A stretch of DNA of 64,000 nt from Streptomyces sp. NBC_01754 (GTDB lineage: Bacteria; Actinomycetota; Actinomycetes; Streptomycetales; Streptomycetaceae): NCBI RefSeq assembly GCF_035918015.1, contig NZ_CP109132.1, positions 1,240,001-1,304,000 on the forward strand, read 5' to 3'. The position numbers and the translations under genes are program-made. This document shows positions 26,408 through 35,439 of the stretch, one piece after another. Numbering within the stretch: the stretch's first letter is position 1; every line of letters starts with the position of its first letter. The notes beneath the pieces are model-generated. The model made no database searches and was not told the origin of the DNA. It saw only the letters and a list, made by a program, of their open reading frames with translations.

Positions 26408-27919
26408 TCAGCCCCCTGTGAGCGTGCGGACCAGCTCCTCCGCCGTGCGGCAGCGGTCCAGGAGGCCCTCCACGTGTTCGCGCGTACCGCGCAGTGGCTC
26501 CATCGTGGGCACCCGTTGCAGTGAGTCACGGTCGGGCAGATCGAAGATGACCGAGTCCCAGGAGGCCGCGGCGACGTCGTCCGCGTACTGCTCCAGGCAG
26601 CGGCCCCGGAAGTAGGCCCGGGTGTCCTCGGGCGGCTTCCTGCGGGCGCGCTCGACATCGGCCTCGTCGACCAGCCGCTTCATCCTCCCCCGGGCCGCCA
26701 GGCGGTTGTACAGCCCCTTGTCGGGCCGTACGTCGGCGTACTGGAGGTCGACCAGGTGCAGGCGCGGGGCGTCCCAGCCCAGGCCGTCACGGCGCCGGTA
26801 GCCCTCCATGAGCTCCCGCTTGGCCACCCAGTCCAGCTCCCCCGCCAGGCTCATCGGGTCGCTCTCCAGCCGGTTCAGGGTGTCCTCCCAGCGGGCCAGG
26901 ACGTCCTTGGTCTGCTCGTCGGCGTCCGCGCCGTACCGCTCCTCGACGTATTTGCGCCCCAGCTCGAAGTACTCCATCTGGAGTTGTACCGCGGTGAGTG
27001 TCCGGCCGCTGCGGAGCGTGATCAGCTGCTTGAGGCCCGGGTCGTGCGAGACCTGGTGGAGGGTGCGCACCGGCTGGTCCACGGCCAGGTCGACGTTGAT
27101 GAAGCCGTCCTCGATCATGGCGAGGATCAGCGAGGTGGTGCCGAGCTTGAGGTAGGTCGAGATCTCGGAGAGGTTCGCGTCGCCGATGATCACGTGCAGC
27201 CTGCGGTACTTCTCGGCGTCGGAGTGCGGCTCGTCGCGGGTGTTGATGATGGGGCGCTTGAGGGTCGTCTCGAGGCCGACCTCCACCTCGAAGTAGTCCG
27301 CGCGCTGGCTGAGCTGGAAGCCGTGCTCCTGGCCGTCCTGGCCGATCCCCACCCGGCCGGCCCCGGTGACCACCTGCCGCGAGACGAAGAACGGCGTCAG
27401 GTGGCGCACGATGTCCGAGAACGGGGTCTCCCGCTTCATCAGGTAGTTCTCGTGCGTGCCGTAGGAGGCGCCCTTGTTGTCGGTGTTGTTCTTGTAGAGA
27501 TGGATCGGCTGGGCACCGGGAATCGCCGCGGCCCGCTCGGCCGCCTCCGCCATCACCCGCTCACCGGCCTTGTCCCAGAGCACCGCGTCCAGCGGGTTGG
27601 TGATCTCCGGGGAGCTGTACTCGGGGTGCGCGTGGTCGACGTACAGCCGTGCGCCGTTGGTCAGGATGACGTTGGCGAGGCCGATGTCCTCGTCGGTGAG
27701 CTGGCTGGAGTCGGCGGTCTCACGGGCGAGGTCGAAGCCTCGCGCGTCGCGCAGCGGGTTCTCCTCCTCGAAGTCCCAGCGGGCGCGGCGCGCCCGGTGC
27801 ATCGCCGCCGCGTAGGCGTTGACGATCTGGGACGAGGTGAGCATGGCATTGGCGTTGGGTTGACCGGGGACGGAGATCCCGTACTCCGTCTCGATGCCCA
27901 TCACTCGCCGTACGGTCAT
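26408..27919 (-). CDS. dop: Depupylase/deamidase Dop
   Basis: Removes Pup from tagged proteins, and in some organisms deamidates Pup. The 503-residue product is a PafA homologue with the start [13 protein letters not shown] and the shared [19 protein letters not shown] and [20 protein letters not shown] segments. It also has the extra loop near residues 40-80 ([18 protein letters not shown]) that marks Dop. ATG at 27919 has GGAGGG 6 bases upstream. pup follows after 128 bases, and a strong terminator separates dop from arc upstream. Confidence 0.95.
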   Translation of the reverse strand: MTVRRVMGIETEYGISVPGQPNANAMLTSSQIVNAYAAAMHRARRARWDFEEENPLRDARGFDLARETADSSQLTDEDIGLANVILTNGARLYVDHAHPEYSSPEITNPLDAVLWDKAGERVMAEAAERAAAIPGAQPIHLYKNNTDNKGASYGTHENYLMKRETPFSDIVRHLTPFFVSRQVVTGAGRVGIGQDGQEHGFQLSQRADYFEVEVGLETTLKRPIINTRDEPHSDAEKYRRLHVIIGDANLSEISTYLKLGTTSLILAMIEDGFINVDLAVDQPVRTLHQVSHDPGLKQLITLRSGRTLTAVQLQMEYFELGRKYVEERYGADADEQTKDVLARWEDTLNRLESDPMSLAGELDWVAKRELMEGYRRRDGLGWDAPRLHLVDLQYADVRPDKGLYNRLAARGRMKRLVDEADVERARRKPPEDTRAYFRGRCLEQYADDVAAASWDSVIFDLPDRDSLQRVPTMEPLRGTREHVEGLLDRCRTAEELVRTLTGG

Positions 27920-28114
27920 GCGGCCCTCCTTGCCCGGCGGCGCTCCCTTCCGGGAGCGGCGCTCCAGTACCGCTGCTGGTCGACGCGCGTGCGGTGCCCG
28001 TCCCCGCAGGCGCGAAAGAATCGGCGGTACGGCAGAGCCTAGAGCGCCTCCGCGCCGGTGGGGAGATCCATTACGTCATTGTTCGAGTGGGACCGGGACT
28101 TCCGGGAAAACGGT

Positions 28115-28148
28115 CGGCTGCGGATGCCCGTCCAGGCATCCGCAGCCG
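28115..28148 (-). terminator. Strong intrinsic terminator after arc
   Basis: Perfect 14-bp arms (CGGCTGCGGATGCC, 28115-28128; complement 28135-28148) with a 6-base loop, followed in the minus direction by TTTT. It starts 10 bases after the arc stop, so arc should be transcribed separately from dop, pup and prcBA. Confidence 0.88.
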
Positions 28149-28157
28149 GTCCGCGTT

Positions 28158-29924
28158 CTACAGGTACTGTCCGGTGTTCGCCACCGTGTCGATGGAACGA
28201 CCGGTGTCCGCGCCCTGCTTTCCGGTGACGAGGGTACGGATGAAGACGATGCGCTCGCCCTTCTTTCCGGAAATCCTGGCCCAGTCGTCCGGGTTGGTGG
28301 TGTTGGGCAGGTCCTCGTTCTCCTTGAACTCGTCCACGCACGCCTGGAGGAGATGGGAGACGCGCAGACCCTTCTGGCCCTGCTCGAGGAATGCCTTGAT
28401 GGCCATTTTCTTCGCCCGGTCCACGATGTTCTGAATCATGGCCCCGGAGTTGAAGTCCTTGAAGTAGAGGACTTCCTTGTCGCCGTTCGCATAGGTGACC
28501 TCGAGGAAGCGGTTCTCCTCGGATTCCGTGTACATCCGTTCCACGACCGACTGGATCATGGCGTGGGCGGCGGCTTCCCTGGAACCGGTGTGCTCGTCGA
28601 GGTCGTCCGCGTGCAGCGGCAGCGAAGGCGTGAGGTACTTGGCGAAGATGTCCTTGGCCGCCTCCGCGTCCGGACGCTCGATCTTGATCTTCACGTCCAG
28701 GCGGCCGGGCCGCAGGATCGCGGGGTCGATCATGTCCTCGCGGTTGGAGGCGCCGATGACGATGACGTTCTCCAGGCCCTCCACACCGTCGATCTCGGCG
28801 AGCAGCTGGGGGACGATGGTGTTCTCCACGTCCGAGCTGACACCGGAGCCACGGGTGCGGAAGAGGGATTCCATCTCGTCGAAGAAGACGATGACGGGGG
28901 TACCCTCGCTCGCCTTCTCGCGGGCACGCTGGAAGACCAGGCGGATGTGCCGCTCGGTCTCACCGACGTACTTGTTGAGGAGCTCGGGGCCCTTGATGTT
29001 GAGGAAGTAGCTCTTCCCCGCGGGCTGCCCGGTCACCTCGGCGACCTTCTTGGCCAGGGAGTTGGCCACGGCCTTGGCGATCAGCGTCTTGCCGCAGCCG
29101 GGCGGGCCGTAGAGCAGGATGCCCTTCGGCGGACGGAGCTCGTGCTCCTTGAAGAGGTCCGGGTGCAGGTACGGGAGCTCGACCGCGTCACGGATCAGCT
29201 CGATCTGGTCGCCCAGGCCGCCGATCTTGTCGTAGTCGATGTCCGGGACCTCTTCGAGGACCAGCTCCTCGACCTCGCTCTTGGGGACCACTTCGTAGAC
29301 GTAACCGGACCTGGGTTCGAGCAGGAGCGCGTCGCCGGGGCGGATGGTGATGTCCAGCAGGGGCTCGGCGAGCCGCACCACCCGTTCCTCGTCGGTGTGG
29401 CCGATGACCAGGGCGCGCTCGCCGTCCTCGAGGATCTCCTTGAGGGTGACGATGTCCCCGGCCCGCTCGAACTCCATGGCCTCGACCACGTTGAGCGCTT
29501 CGTTGAGCATGACTTCCTGGCCTCGCCGCAGGCCGTCGAGCTCGACGCTGGGGCTGACGTTCACCCGGAGCTTGCGGCCCCCGGTGAAGATGTCGCAGGT
29601 GCCGTCCTCGTTGGCCTGGAGGAAGACACCGAAACCGGCGGGCGGCTGTGCGAGCCGGTCGACCTCCTCCTTGAGGGCCACGATCTGGTCACGGGCCTCG
29701 CGGAGTGTGCCGGCGAGCCGCTCGTTCTGGGCGGACACGCCTGCGAGGTTGGTCTGCAACTCGACGATCCGCTCTTCGAGAATCCTCGTATGACGCGGAG
29801 AGTCGGCGAGCTTACGTCGCAGGACGGCGATTTCCTGCTCGAGAAAGGCAACCTGGCCGGCTGGGTCATCGGACCCCCGCCCGGGCCGGATGCCGCGGTT
29901 GATGTCGTCGTCGTGGGCTGCCAC
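28158..29924 (-). CDS. arc: Proteasome-associated AAA ATPase Arc (Mpa)
   Basis: Hexameric unfoldase that captures pupylated proteins and feeds them to the 20S core. Parts of the 588-residue chain: N-terminal coiled coil that binds Pup (about residues 20-90), two OB folds (about 95-225), one AAA module with Walker A GPPGCGKT (273-280), Walker [11 protein letters not shown] and the sensor IGASNRED. It ends in Gln-Tyr-Leu, the proteasome-docking motif. I chose GTG at 29924, which has GGAGGTGAGG upstream; the upstream in-frame TTG at 29942 lacks a ribosome site. It is divergent from a ferredoxin gene. Confidence 0.96.
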   Translation of the reverse strand: MAAHDDDINRGIRPGRGSDDPAGQVAFLEQEIAVLRRKLADSPRHTRILEERIVELQTNLAGVSAQNERLAGTLREARDQIVALKEEVDRLAQPPAGFGVFLQANEDGTCDIFTGGRKLRVNVSPSVELDGLRRGQEVMLNEALNVVEAMEFERAGDIVTLKEILEDGERALVIGHTDEERVVRLAEPLLDITIRPGDALLLEPRSGYVYEVVPKSEVEELVLEEVPDIDYDKIGGLGDQIELIRDAVELPYLHPDLFKEHELRPPKGILLYGPPGCGKTLIAKAVANSLAKKVAEVTGQPAGKSYFLNIKGPELLNKYVGETERHIRLVFQRAREKASEGTPVIVFFDEMESLFRTRGSGVSSDVENTIVPQLLAEIDGVEGLENVIVIGASNREDMIDPAILRPGRLDVKIKIERPDAEAAKDIFAKYLTPSLPLHADDLDEHTGSREAAAHAMIQSVVERMYTESEENRFLEVTYANGDKEVLYFKDFNSGAMIQNIVDRAKKMAIKAFLEQGQKGLRVSHLLQACVDEFKENEDLPNTTNPDDWARISGKKGERIVFIRTLVTGKQGADTGRSIDTVANTGQYL

Positions 29925-30166
29925 GGTCCTCACCTCCTCCAAGGGGAGCTGGACGCTTCCTGACCCTACCTGGGTGGGTGATGATTGAAACCCCTAGATC
30001 ACAAAGACATGGGGGCGTGTCCGATCTTCACCCTTGCGCTCTCCCTCACGCCGAAGGAATACCCACCCTTCGCCCCGGGAAAGCCGCCGGTTGTATCGTC
30101 GAAGCGTTCAACACCCGTCAGGGCTGGCTTCAATTGGTTCGCATACGCAGGGAAACGGCAGGACAC

Positions 30167-30478
30167 ATGACCGTGCAGCAGGACGCTCCGGGCGCAGGCG
30201 ACACACAGGACCTCGAGGTCTGGATCGATCAGGACCTCTGTACGGGCGACGGCATCTGTGTGCAGTACGCGCCCGAGGTGTTCGAGCTGGACATCGACGG
30301 TCTCGCGTACGTCAAGAGCCCCGAGGACGAACTCCTCCAGGACAAGGGCGCCACCACCCCGGTGCCGCTGCCGCTGCTCCAGGACGTGGTGGACTCGGCC
30401 AAGGAGTGCCCGGGGGACTGCATCCACGTACGACGTGTTTCGGACAGCGTGGAGGTCTTCGGTCCGGACGCGGCCTGA
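30167..30478 (+). CDS. Ferredoxin (single cluster, 3Fe-4S type)
   Basis: Small electron-transfer protein, 103 residues and strongly acidic. The cluster ligands are in DLCTGDGICVQYAPEVF (near residue 27) and ECPGDCIHV (near residue 86). The spacing between the first two Cys, with Asp in the middle (C-x2-D-x2-C), fits the [3Fe-4S] ferredoxins that serve cytochromes P450 in actinobacteria. ATG at 30167 has AGGA about 5 bases upstream. No P450 is adjacent, so the partner is unknown. Divergent from arc. Confidence 0.9.
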   Translation: MTVQQDAPGAGDTQDLEVWIDQDLCTGDGICVQYAPEVFELDIDGLAYVKSPEDELLQDKGATTPVPLPLLQDVVDSAKECPGDCIHVRRVSDSVEVFGPDAA

Positions 30479-30484
30479 CGCCGG

Positions 30485-30505
30485 GGCGGGCGGCGTCCGC
30501 CCGCC
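30485..30505 (+). terminator. Hairpin terminator after the ferredoxin gene
   Basis: Perfect 9-bp arms (GGCGGGCGG and complement) with a 3-base loop, 7 bases after the stop. A second hairpin (CCCCGCG/CGCGGGG, 30524-30545) follows, and either could also serve the converging gene. Confidence 0.7.
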
Positions 30506-30629
30506 GAGGAGCGGCGGCCGGTGCCCCGCGTCACAGGGCGCGGGGTCACCCTCGTACCGGACGTACCCGGGCGACCGGGGAAACGCCTCGGGACGCGGTA
30601 CCCGGTCCGCAACGGTCCGCCGGACGGCG

Positions 30630-31205
30630 TCACGCGTCCCCGGTGGACCGGACGAACGCACTGCCCGTCCACTTCCAGGACGCGTTCTCCCGCTCGTCGG
30701 GGCAGCAGCGCGGAACGTCGGGCGAGGAGTAGCCGAGCAGGGCCGCCGACACCGTGCCGTCCTGGACGGCGAGGCCGTTGACGCTCAGCTGCTGCGCGGG
30801 GTCCACCAGGGTCGCCACGACCCGGGGTGCGGCCCCGCTCGCCTGCGTCAGGACGTAGACGCCGCCGGGCGGGGTGCCCAGACCCGCGTCGCAGCGGACC
30901 GAGGCGACGGTCTCGGGCCTGCCGTCGCCGTCGAGGTCCCCGGTCGCGCGGTCGGCCACGACCTGTCCCGCTCCCCCGCACTCCAGCGGGAAGACGACGC
31001 CGGCCGGATCCGGCGCGGCGGCCGGTACGGCTTCCCTTCCGGCCGTGCCGCCCTGCCGGGAGGCCTCCGGGGCGGTCGCGGTGGCCGCCGCGGGCTGGAG
31101 CAGCCCCGCGACGGCGACGACGGCGGCCATGGCCGCTGCCGTGGCGAGCCAGTGCACCGGCCTGGCACCGGTGTGCGCGAGGTCCGGGAGCGCGGAGGTC
31201 TGCAC
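30630..31205 (-). CDS. Hypothetical exported protein with a DxDxDG calcium-type motif
   Basis: A 191-residue protein of unknown function. One hydrophobic segment (about residues 16-42, ending near AAATATAPEASR) is a signal peptide or anchor. The mature part contains GDLDGDGRPETVASV, a DxDxDG loop like those in FG-GAP or dockerin-type calcium sites. It has four Cys (ECGG, RCDA and the pair PRCCPDE) that could form disulphides outside the cell. GTG at 31205 has AGGAG about 10 bases upstream. It stands alone downstream of trmI and its terminator. Confidence 0.7.
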   Translation of the reverse strand: MQTSALPDLAHTGARPVHWLATAAAMAAVVAVAGLLQPAAATATAPEASRQGGTAGREAVPAAAPDPAGVVFPLECGGAGQVVADRATGDLDGDGRPETVASVRCDAGLGTPPGGVYVLTQASGAAPRVVATLVDPAQQLSVNGLAVQDGTVSAALLGYSSPDVPRCCPDERENASWKWTGSAFVRSTGDA

Positions 31206-31348
31206 GCGGTATGTCTCCTGTGGTCCTGAAAGCCTGGTGAGGCGGCTGCCGACCGGGCACCGGCGGCGGAGGGGTGGCCAGCATCGTGCCACATCTCACA
31301 CCTCGGCGGAACGACGGGGTCCCGGTGGGCCGCCGGATCGCAACGCGA

Positions 31349-31400
31349 AGGCGCCGCCCGCCGGTTCCCGGGTCGGTCCGGGAACTCGGCGGCGGCGCCT
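31349..31400 (-). terminator. Long hairpin terminator after trmI
   Basis: Outer arms AGGCGCCGCC/GGCGGCGCCT (31349-31358 and 31391-31400) enclose an inner helix GTTCCCGG/CCGGGAAC (31364-31371 and 31378-31385). It begins 33 bases after the trmI stop. Confidence 0.78.
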
Positions 31401-31432
31401 GGGGGTTGTCCTGGTCTGCCGGGTGGCAGGGA

Positions 31433-32341
31433 TCAGTCGCGGCCTGCGGAGCCACTGCGGCTGCCGGGGCCCTCGTAGTCGTCGCCGTAGGCGCCCTTGG
31501 ACGGGCGGCGGCGGCGCAGCGGCGCCTCGACGCCGTCCGCGAGACGCCGGGCGGTGACCAGGAAGCCGGTGTGGCCGATCATCCGGTGGTCGGGACGTAC
31601 GGCCAGACCCTCGACGTGCCAGTTGCGGACCATCGACTCCCAGGGCTGCGGTTCCGCGAAGCAGCCGATCTCACGGATGGACTCCACGGTCCGCGAGAGC
31701 TGGGTCGTGGTCGCGACGTAGGCGCAGAGGATGCCGCCGGGCACCAGCGCCTTGGAGACGGCCTCGAGGCATTCCCACGGGGCGAGCATGTCCAGGACGA
31801 CGCGGTCGACGTCGGTGTCCGAGAGGTTGTCCTGGAGGTCACCGACGGTGAGCTCCCAGGCGGGGTGCGGCGAGCCGAAGTAGCGCTCGACGTTCTGCTG
31901 GGCGATCTCGGCGAAGTCCTCGCGGCGCTCGTAGGAGTGCAGCATCCCCTGCTCGCCGATGGCGCGCAGCAGGAAGGTGCTGAGTGCTCCGGAGCCGACA
32001 CCGGCCTCCACGACGCGGGCGCCGGGGAAGATGTCGCCGAAGGCCAGGATCTGGCCCGCGTCCTTCGGATAGACCACGGCGGCACCGCGGGGCATGGACA
32101 GGACGTAGTCGGGGAGCAGGGGGCGCAGCGCGAGGTAGGCGACGTTTCCCGTGGTACGGACAACACTGCCCTCGGGAGCACCGATCAGCTCGTCGTGCGG
32201 GAAAGAACCCTTGTGGGTGTGGAAGTTCTTCCCGGCTTCGAGCGTGAAGGTGTGGTGGCGTCCCTTGGGGTCGGTGAGCTGGACCTGGTCCCCGACTTTG
32301 AATGGGCCGCGACGGCGGGCGGCACCGGTCGGTTCGGACAT
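31433..32341 (-). CDS. trmI: tRNA (adenine-58-N1)-methyltransferase TrmI
   Basis: Methylates A58 in the T-loop of tRNAs using S-adenosylmethionine. The 302-residue product has the N-terminal β-domain (GDQVQLTDPKGRHHTF), the SAM-binding motif VVEAGVGSGALSTFLL (near residue 115) and the catalytic-region VVLDMLAPWE. A basic tail follows (RRRRPSKG). As I recall, in mycobacteria this gene lies beside the proteasome ATPase gene, and here it is close to arc. ATG at 32341. Confidence 0.93.
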   Translation of the reverse strand: MSEPTGAARRRGPFKVGDQVQLTDPKGRHHTFTLEAGKNFHTHKGSFPHDELIGAPEGSVVRTTGNVAYLALRPLLPDYVLSMPRGAAVVYPKDAGQILAFGDIFPGARVVEAGVGSGALSTFLLRAIGEQGMLHSYERREDFAEIAQQNVERYFGSPHPAWELTVGDLQDNLSDTDVDRVVLDMLAPWECLEAVSKALVPGGILCAYVATTTQLSRTVESIREIGCFAEPQPWESMVRNWHVEGLAVRPDHRMIGHTGFLVTARRLADGVEAPLRRRRPSKGAYGDDYEGPGSRSGSAGRD

Positions 32342-32427
32342 GTGCTCAGCCTACCGGTACGACGGGAGGCCGCTCTCCCCGGTTCCGGTCCTGGCGCCTC
32401 CGGGCGGCCGGGAGCGGCAAGACGGCT

Positions 32428-33678
32428 TCAGGAGGCGGGGCGGGCCATGGCGGACACGAAGGCGCGCTCGACGTCCGCGGTGGACAGGACGCCGTAGATC
32501 TCACCGGTCTCCTCGACGACCAGGTACTCGGTGGCCGGGGTGGCCTTGAGCCGGTCCAGGAGCGCTTCGCCCGCGAGTTCGGCGGGGACGCGCATGCCCT
32601 CGGTGATGTCCTGCGCGAGTCCGCTGACGGCCACCCAGGGCCGGCGGTGCTCGGGTACTCCGGCGATGGCCGCCTCGCGGACCAGCCCCTTGGGGCTGCC
32701 CTGTCCGTCGACGACGACCAGGGCGCGGGCCCCGGCCTCGTTGGCACGGCGGAGCGCCTCGGAGAGGGGGGTGGCGGACTCGACGGGAACCGCGCGCCGG
32801 GTGAGGGTGCGGGCCCGCAGGTCCGGAAGGTGTTCGCGCAGCCTGGCCATCCGCAGGCTGTTGCCCGCGCCGGTCCAGATGATCGCGGCCAGGATCGCCG
32901 CGAGCAGGGCGTCCATGACGGTCTCCACCCCGCCGATGTCGCCGGCGGCACCGCCGAGGGTGTTGGTGTGGGTGAGCAGCGGCAGGCCGACGAGGACGGT
33001 GACGGCCAGGCCGCGCCCGACCCACGCGGCGGCGACCGTGCCGCTCATGGGCTTGCCGGTGATCTTCCACACGACGGCGCGGAGCATGCGCCCGCCGTCC
33101 AGGGGCAGGCCCGGCAGGAGGTTGAAGGCCGCGACGATGAGGTTGGAGATCATCAGGCCGGCGAGCAGTACGCCGGGGACGGTGCCCGCCTCGACGAACT
33201 GGAGGGGGATGAAGAAGAGGCCCCCGAGGACGAGCGAGAGCAGGGGGCCCACGAAGGCGAGGACGAACTCACGGCCCGGGGTCTCGGACTCCTTCTCGAT
33301 CTCCGAGACGCCGCCGAAGAACTGGAGCTGGATCCGGCGCACCGGCAGCTTGTACCGCAGGGCGACGACGGTGTGGGCGAGCTCGTGGACGAGCACGGAG
33401 GCGTAGAAGGCGATGGCGAAGAAGAGCGCCACCAGGTAGCGGGCGGCGCCGAGGCCCGGCAGGACGCGGTCGAGCTGGCCGCCGAAGACCCAGGTGATCA
33501 GTGCGGCGACGACGAACCAGCTGGGTGCGACGTAGACGGGCACACCGAAGGGGCGGCCCATGAGGAGGCCGCCGCCGGGGTCCTCGGGGCGGCGCGGTCT
33601 GCCCTTGTCCGGTCCGGCACCGGGGCCGGTGCCCCCCGCGCCGGGCTGCGGGCGCCCGCTGTCACCGCTCTCGTCCAC
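32428..33678 (-). CDS. Site-2 protease family zinc metalloprotease with CBS domains
   Basis: Membrane protease of the M50B type, 416 residues, expected to cleave membrane-bound substrates such as anti-sigma factors. It has a proline/glycine-rich cytoplasmic N-terminus, then about six helices carrying the zinc motif HELAH (near residue 97) and the second-ligand motif NLLPGLPLDGG. Two C-terminal CBS domains (about residues 290-410) may sense adenosine nucleotides. GTG at 33678 has AAGGGA 5 bases upstream. It is divergent from the PD-(D/E)XK nuclease and separated from trmI by 86 bases. Confidence 0.9.
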   Translation of the reverse strand: MDESGDSGRPQPGAGGTGPGAGPDKGRPRRPEDPGGGLLMGRPFGVPVYVAPSWFVVAALITWVFGGQLDRVLPGLGAARYLVALFFAIAFYASVLVHELAHTVVALRYKLPVRRIQLQFFGGVSEIEKESETPGREFVLAFVGPLLSLVLGGLFFIPLQFVEAGTVPGVLLAGLMISNLIVAAFNLLPGLPLDGGRMLRAVVWKITGKPMSGTVAAAWVGRGLAVTVLVGLPLLTHTNTLGGAAGDIGGVETVMDALLAAILAAIIWTGAGNSLRMARLREHLPDLRARTLTRRAVPVESATPLSEALRRANEAGARALVVVDGQGSPKGLVREAAIAGVPEHRRPWVAVSGLAQDITEGMRVPAELAGEALLDRLKATPATEYLVVEETGEIYGVLSTADVERAFVSAMARPAS

Positions 33679-33782
33679 GTGATCCCTTCGGTCGGTGGCG
33701 TACGCCACGTGTCGGCCGTGTCGGGCCTCTGCGGTCGATGGTATGCCGCTCGCTGTCGGTGGGGGGCCGTAGGGTCTGCGAC

Positions 33783-34694
33783 ATGACGTCCGCACCGCGC
33801 CCGCCGCAGCCACCTTCGTCCCTGTCGCCGTCGCGTGCGAGCGATTTCATGCAGTGCCCCTTGCTCTACCGCTTCCGGGTCATCGACCGGCTGCCCGAGA
33901 AGCCCAGCGAGGCGGCCACCCGGGGCACGCTGGTGCACGCGGTGCTGGAACGGCTCTTCGACGCCCCGGCGGCGGAGCGTACGGCTCCGCGTGCCAAGGC
34001 GCTGATCCCGGGGCAGTGGGACCGGCTGCTCGAGTCGAAGCCGGAGCTGACCGGACTGTTCGCCGGTGATCCGGAGGGCGAGCGGCTCGCCGGGTGGCTG
34101 GGTGAGGCGGAGCGGCTGGTGGAGCGGTGGTTCTCGCTGGAGGACCCCACGCGCCTGGAGCCGGCCGAGCGGGAGATGTTCGTCGAGACGGAGCTCGATT
34201 CCGGCCTGCGGCTGAGGGGCGTGATCGACCGGGTCGACGTCGCCCCCACCGGGGAGGTCCGGATCGTCGACTACAAGACGGGCAAGGCCCCGCGGCCGGA
34301 GTACGCCGAGGGCGCGCTGTTCCAGATGAAGTTCTACGCCCTGGTGATCACCCGCCTGAAGAAGGTGGTGCCGCGCCGGCTCCAGCTGGTCTACCTGGGC
34401 AGCGGGGACGTGCTGACCTATGACCCGGTACCCGCCGATCTGGAGCGGGTGGAGCGCAAGCTCCTGACGCTGTGGGACGCGATCCGGCAGGCCACCGAGA
34501 CGGGTGAGTGGCGGCCGCGGCCGACCAAGCTGTGCGGCTGGTGCGACCACCAGGCGGTCTGCCCCGAGTTCGGGGGGACTCCCCCGGTATATCCGCTGCC
34601 CGTTCGCCCGATGGAGTCGGTGGAGGGTGTGCAGGGCAGAATGGGGCCGGTCCGGGCCGAGGCCGGACCGACGGTGGCCCTCGAAGGCCCTTAA
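33783..34694 (+). CDS. RecB-like PD-(D/E)XK nuclease with a probable Fe-S cluster
   Basis: Stand-alone 303-residue exonuclease domain of the RecB/Cas4-like group. Motifs in order: RASDFMQCPLLYRFRVID with the first Cys, GTLVHAVLERLF (QhXXY-type helix), RGVIDRVDVAP with the first acidic residue, and VRIVDYKTGKAPRP with the D-x-K core. Three more Cys follow (LCGWCDHQAVCPEF). The one-plus-three Cys layout is that of AddB/Cas4-type iron-sulphur nucleases. ATG at 33783 has AGGG 7 bases upstream. The ribosome site of the following regulator overlaps its stop, so they are coupled. Its DNA substrate is unknown. Confidence 0.88.
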   Translation: MTSAPRPPQPPSSLSPSRASDFMQCPLLYRFRVIDRLPEKPSEAATRGTLVHAVLERLFDAPAAERTAPRAKALIPGQWDRLLESKPELTGLFAGDPEGERLAGWLGEAERLVERWFSLEDPTRLEPAEREMFVETELDSGLRLRGVIDRVDVAPTGEVRIVDYKTGKAPRPEYAEGALFQMKFYALVITRLKKVVPRRLQLVYLGSGDVLTYDPVPADLERVERKLLTLWDAIRQATETGEWRPRPTKLCGWCDHQAVCPEFGGTPPVYPLPVRPMESVEGVQGRMGPVRAEAGPTVALEGP

Positions 34695-34703
34695 GGAGAA
34701 TCT

Positions 34704-35375
34704 GTGGCTATCCGCGTCCTGCTGGTCGACGACCAGCCCCTGCTGCGTACCGGTTTCCGGATGATCCTGGAGGCCGAGGGCGACCTCGCGGTGGTCGGTG
34801 AGGCGGGTGACGGCCTCCAGGCCATCGACCAGGTGCGGGCGCTCCAGCCGGACGTGGTGCTGATGGACATCCGGATGCCGCGTATGGACGGAGTGGAGGC
34901 GACCCGGCAGATCACCGGTCCCGGCCGGGACGGTCCGGCGAAGGTCCTGGTCCTGACGACCTTCGATCTCGACGAGTACGTGGTGGAGGCGCTGCGTGCG
35001 GGGGCCAGCGGCTTCCTGCTGAAGGACGCCCCGGCCCATGAGCTGGTGCAGGCCATCCGCGTGGTGGCGGCGGGTGAGGCGATGCTGGCACCGAGCATCA
35101 CGCGCCGGCTGCTCGACAAGTACGCGGACCACCTGCCGTCGGGCGAGGAGCCCGTCCCGGACGCCCTGCACACCCTCACGGAACGTGAGGTGGAGGTGCT
35201 GAAGCTGGTGGCGCGCGGACTGTCCAACGCGGAGATCGCGGCGGATCTGTTCGTGAGCGAGACGACGGTCAAGACCCACGTGGGGCACGTGCTGACGAAG
35301 CTCGGCCTCCGCGACCGGGTGCAGGCCGCCGTCTACGCCTACGAGAGCGGACTGGTGCGCCCCGGCGCCCAGTGA
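34704..35375 (+). CDS. NarL/LuxR-type response regulator (orphan)
   Basis: A 223-residue two-component regulator. The receiver domain has the acidic pair (LLVDDQPLL), the phospho-acceptor Asp in VVLMDIRMPRMDG (residue 54), and the conserved Thr and Lys (VLTTFD, FLLKDAP). The C-terminal LuxR helix-turn-helix reads LTEREVEVLKLVARGLSNAEIAADLF. GTG at 34704 has AAGGAGAA 4 bases upstream. No histidine kinase lies nearby, so its partner is encoded elsewhere or it works without one. It is translationally coupled to the upstream nuclease gene. Confidence 0.93.
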   Translation: MAIRVLLVDDQPLLRTGFRMILEAEGDLAVVGEAGDGLQAIDQVRALQPDVVLMDIRMPRMDGVEATRQITGPGRDGPAKVLVLTTFDLDEYVVEALRAGASGFLLKDAPAHELVQAIRVVAAGEAMLAPSITRRLLDKYADHLPSGEEPVPDALHTLTEREVEVLKLVARGLSNAEIAADLFVSETTVKTHVGHVLTKLGLRDRVQAAVYAYESGLVRPGAQ

Positions 35376-35399
35376 GCCTCGGTTCCCGAGCACATGGCT

Positions 35400-35426
35400 C
35401 GGCCCGGGACATGGAGTCCCGGGCCG
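35400..35426. terminator. Bidirectional hairpin terminator
   Basis: Eleven-bp arms (GGCCCGGGAC core, 35401-35410; complement 35416-35425, plus a flanking C-G pair) with a 5-base loop. It sits between the convergent response regulator and peptide-binding lipoprotein genes. Confidence 0.82.
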
Positions 35427-35439
35427 GACCGCCGATCCG

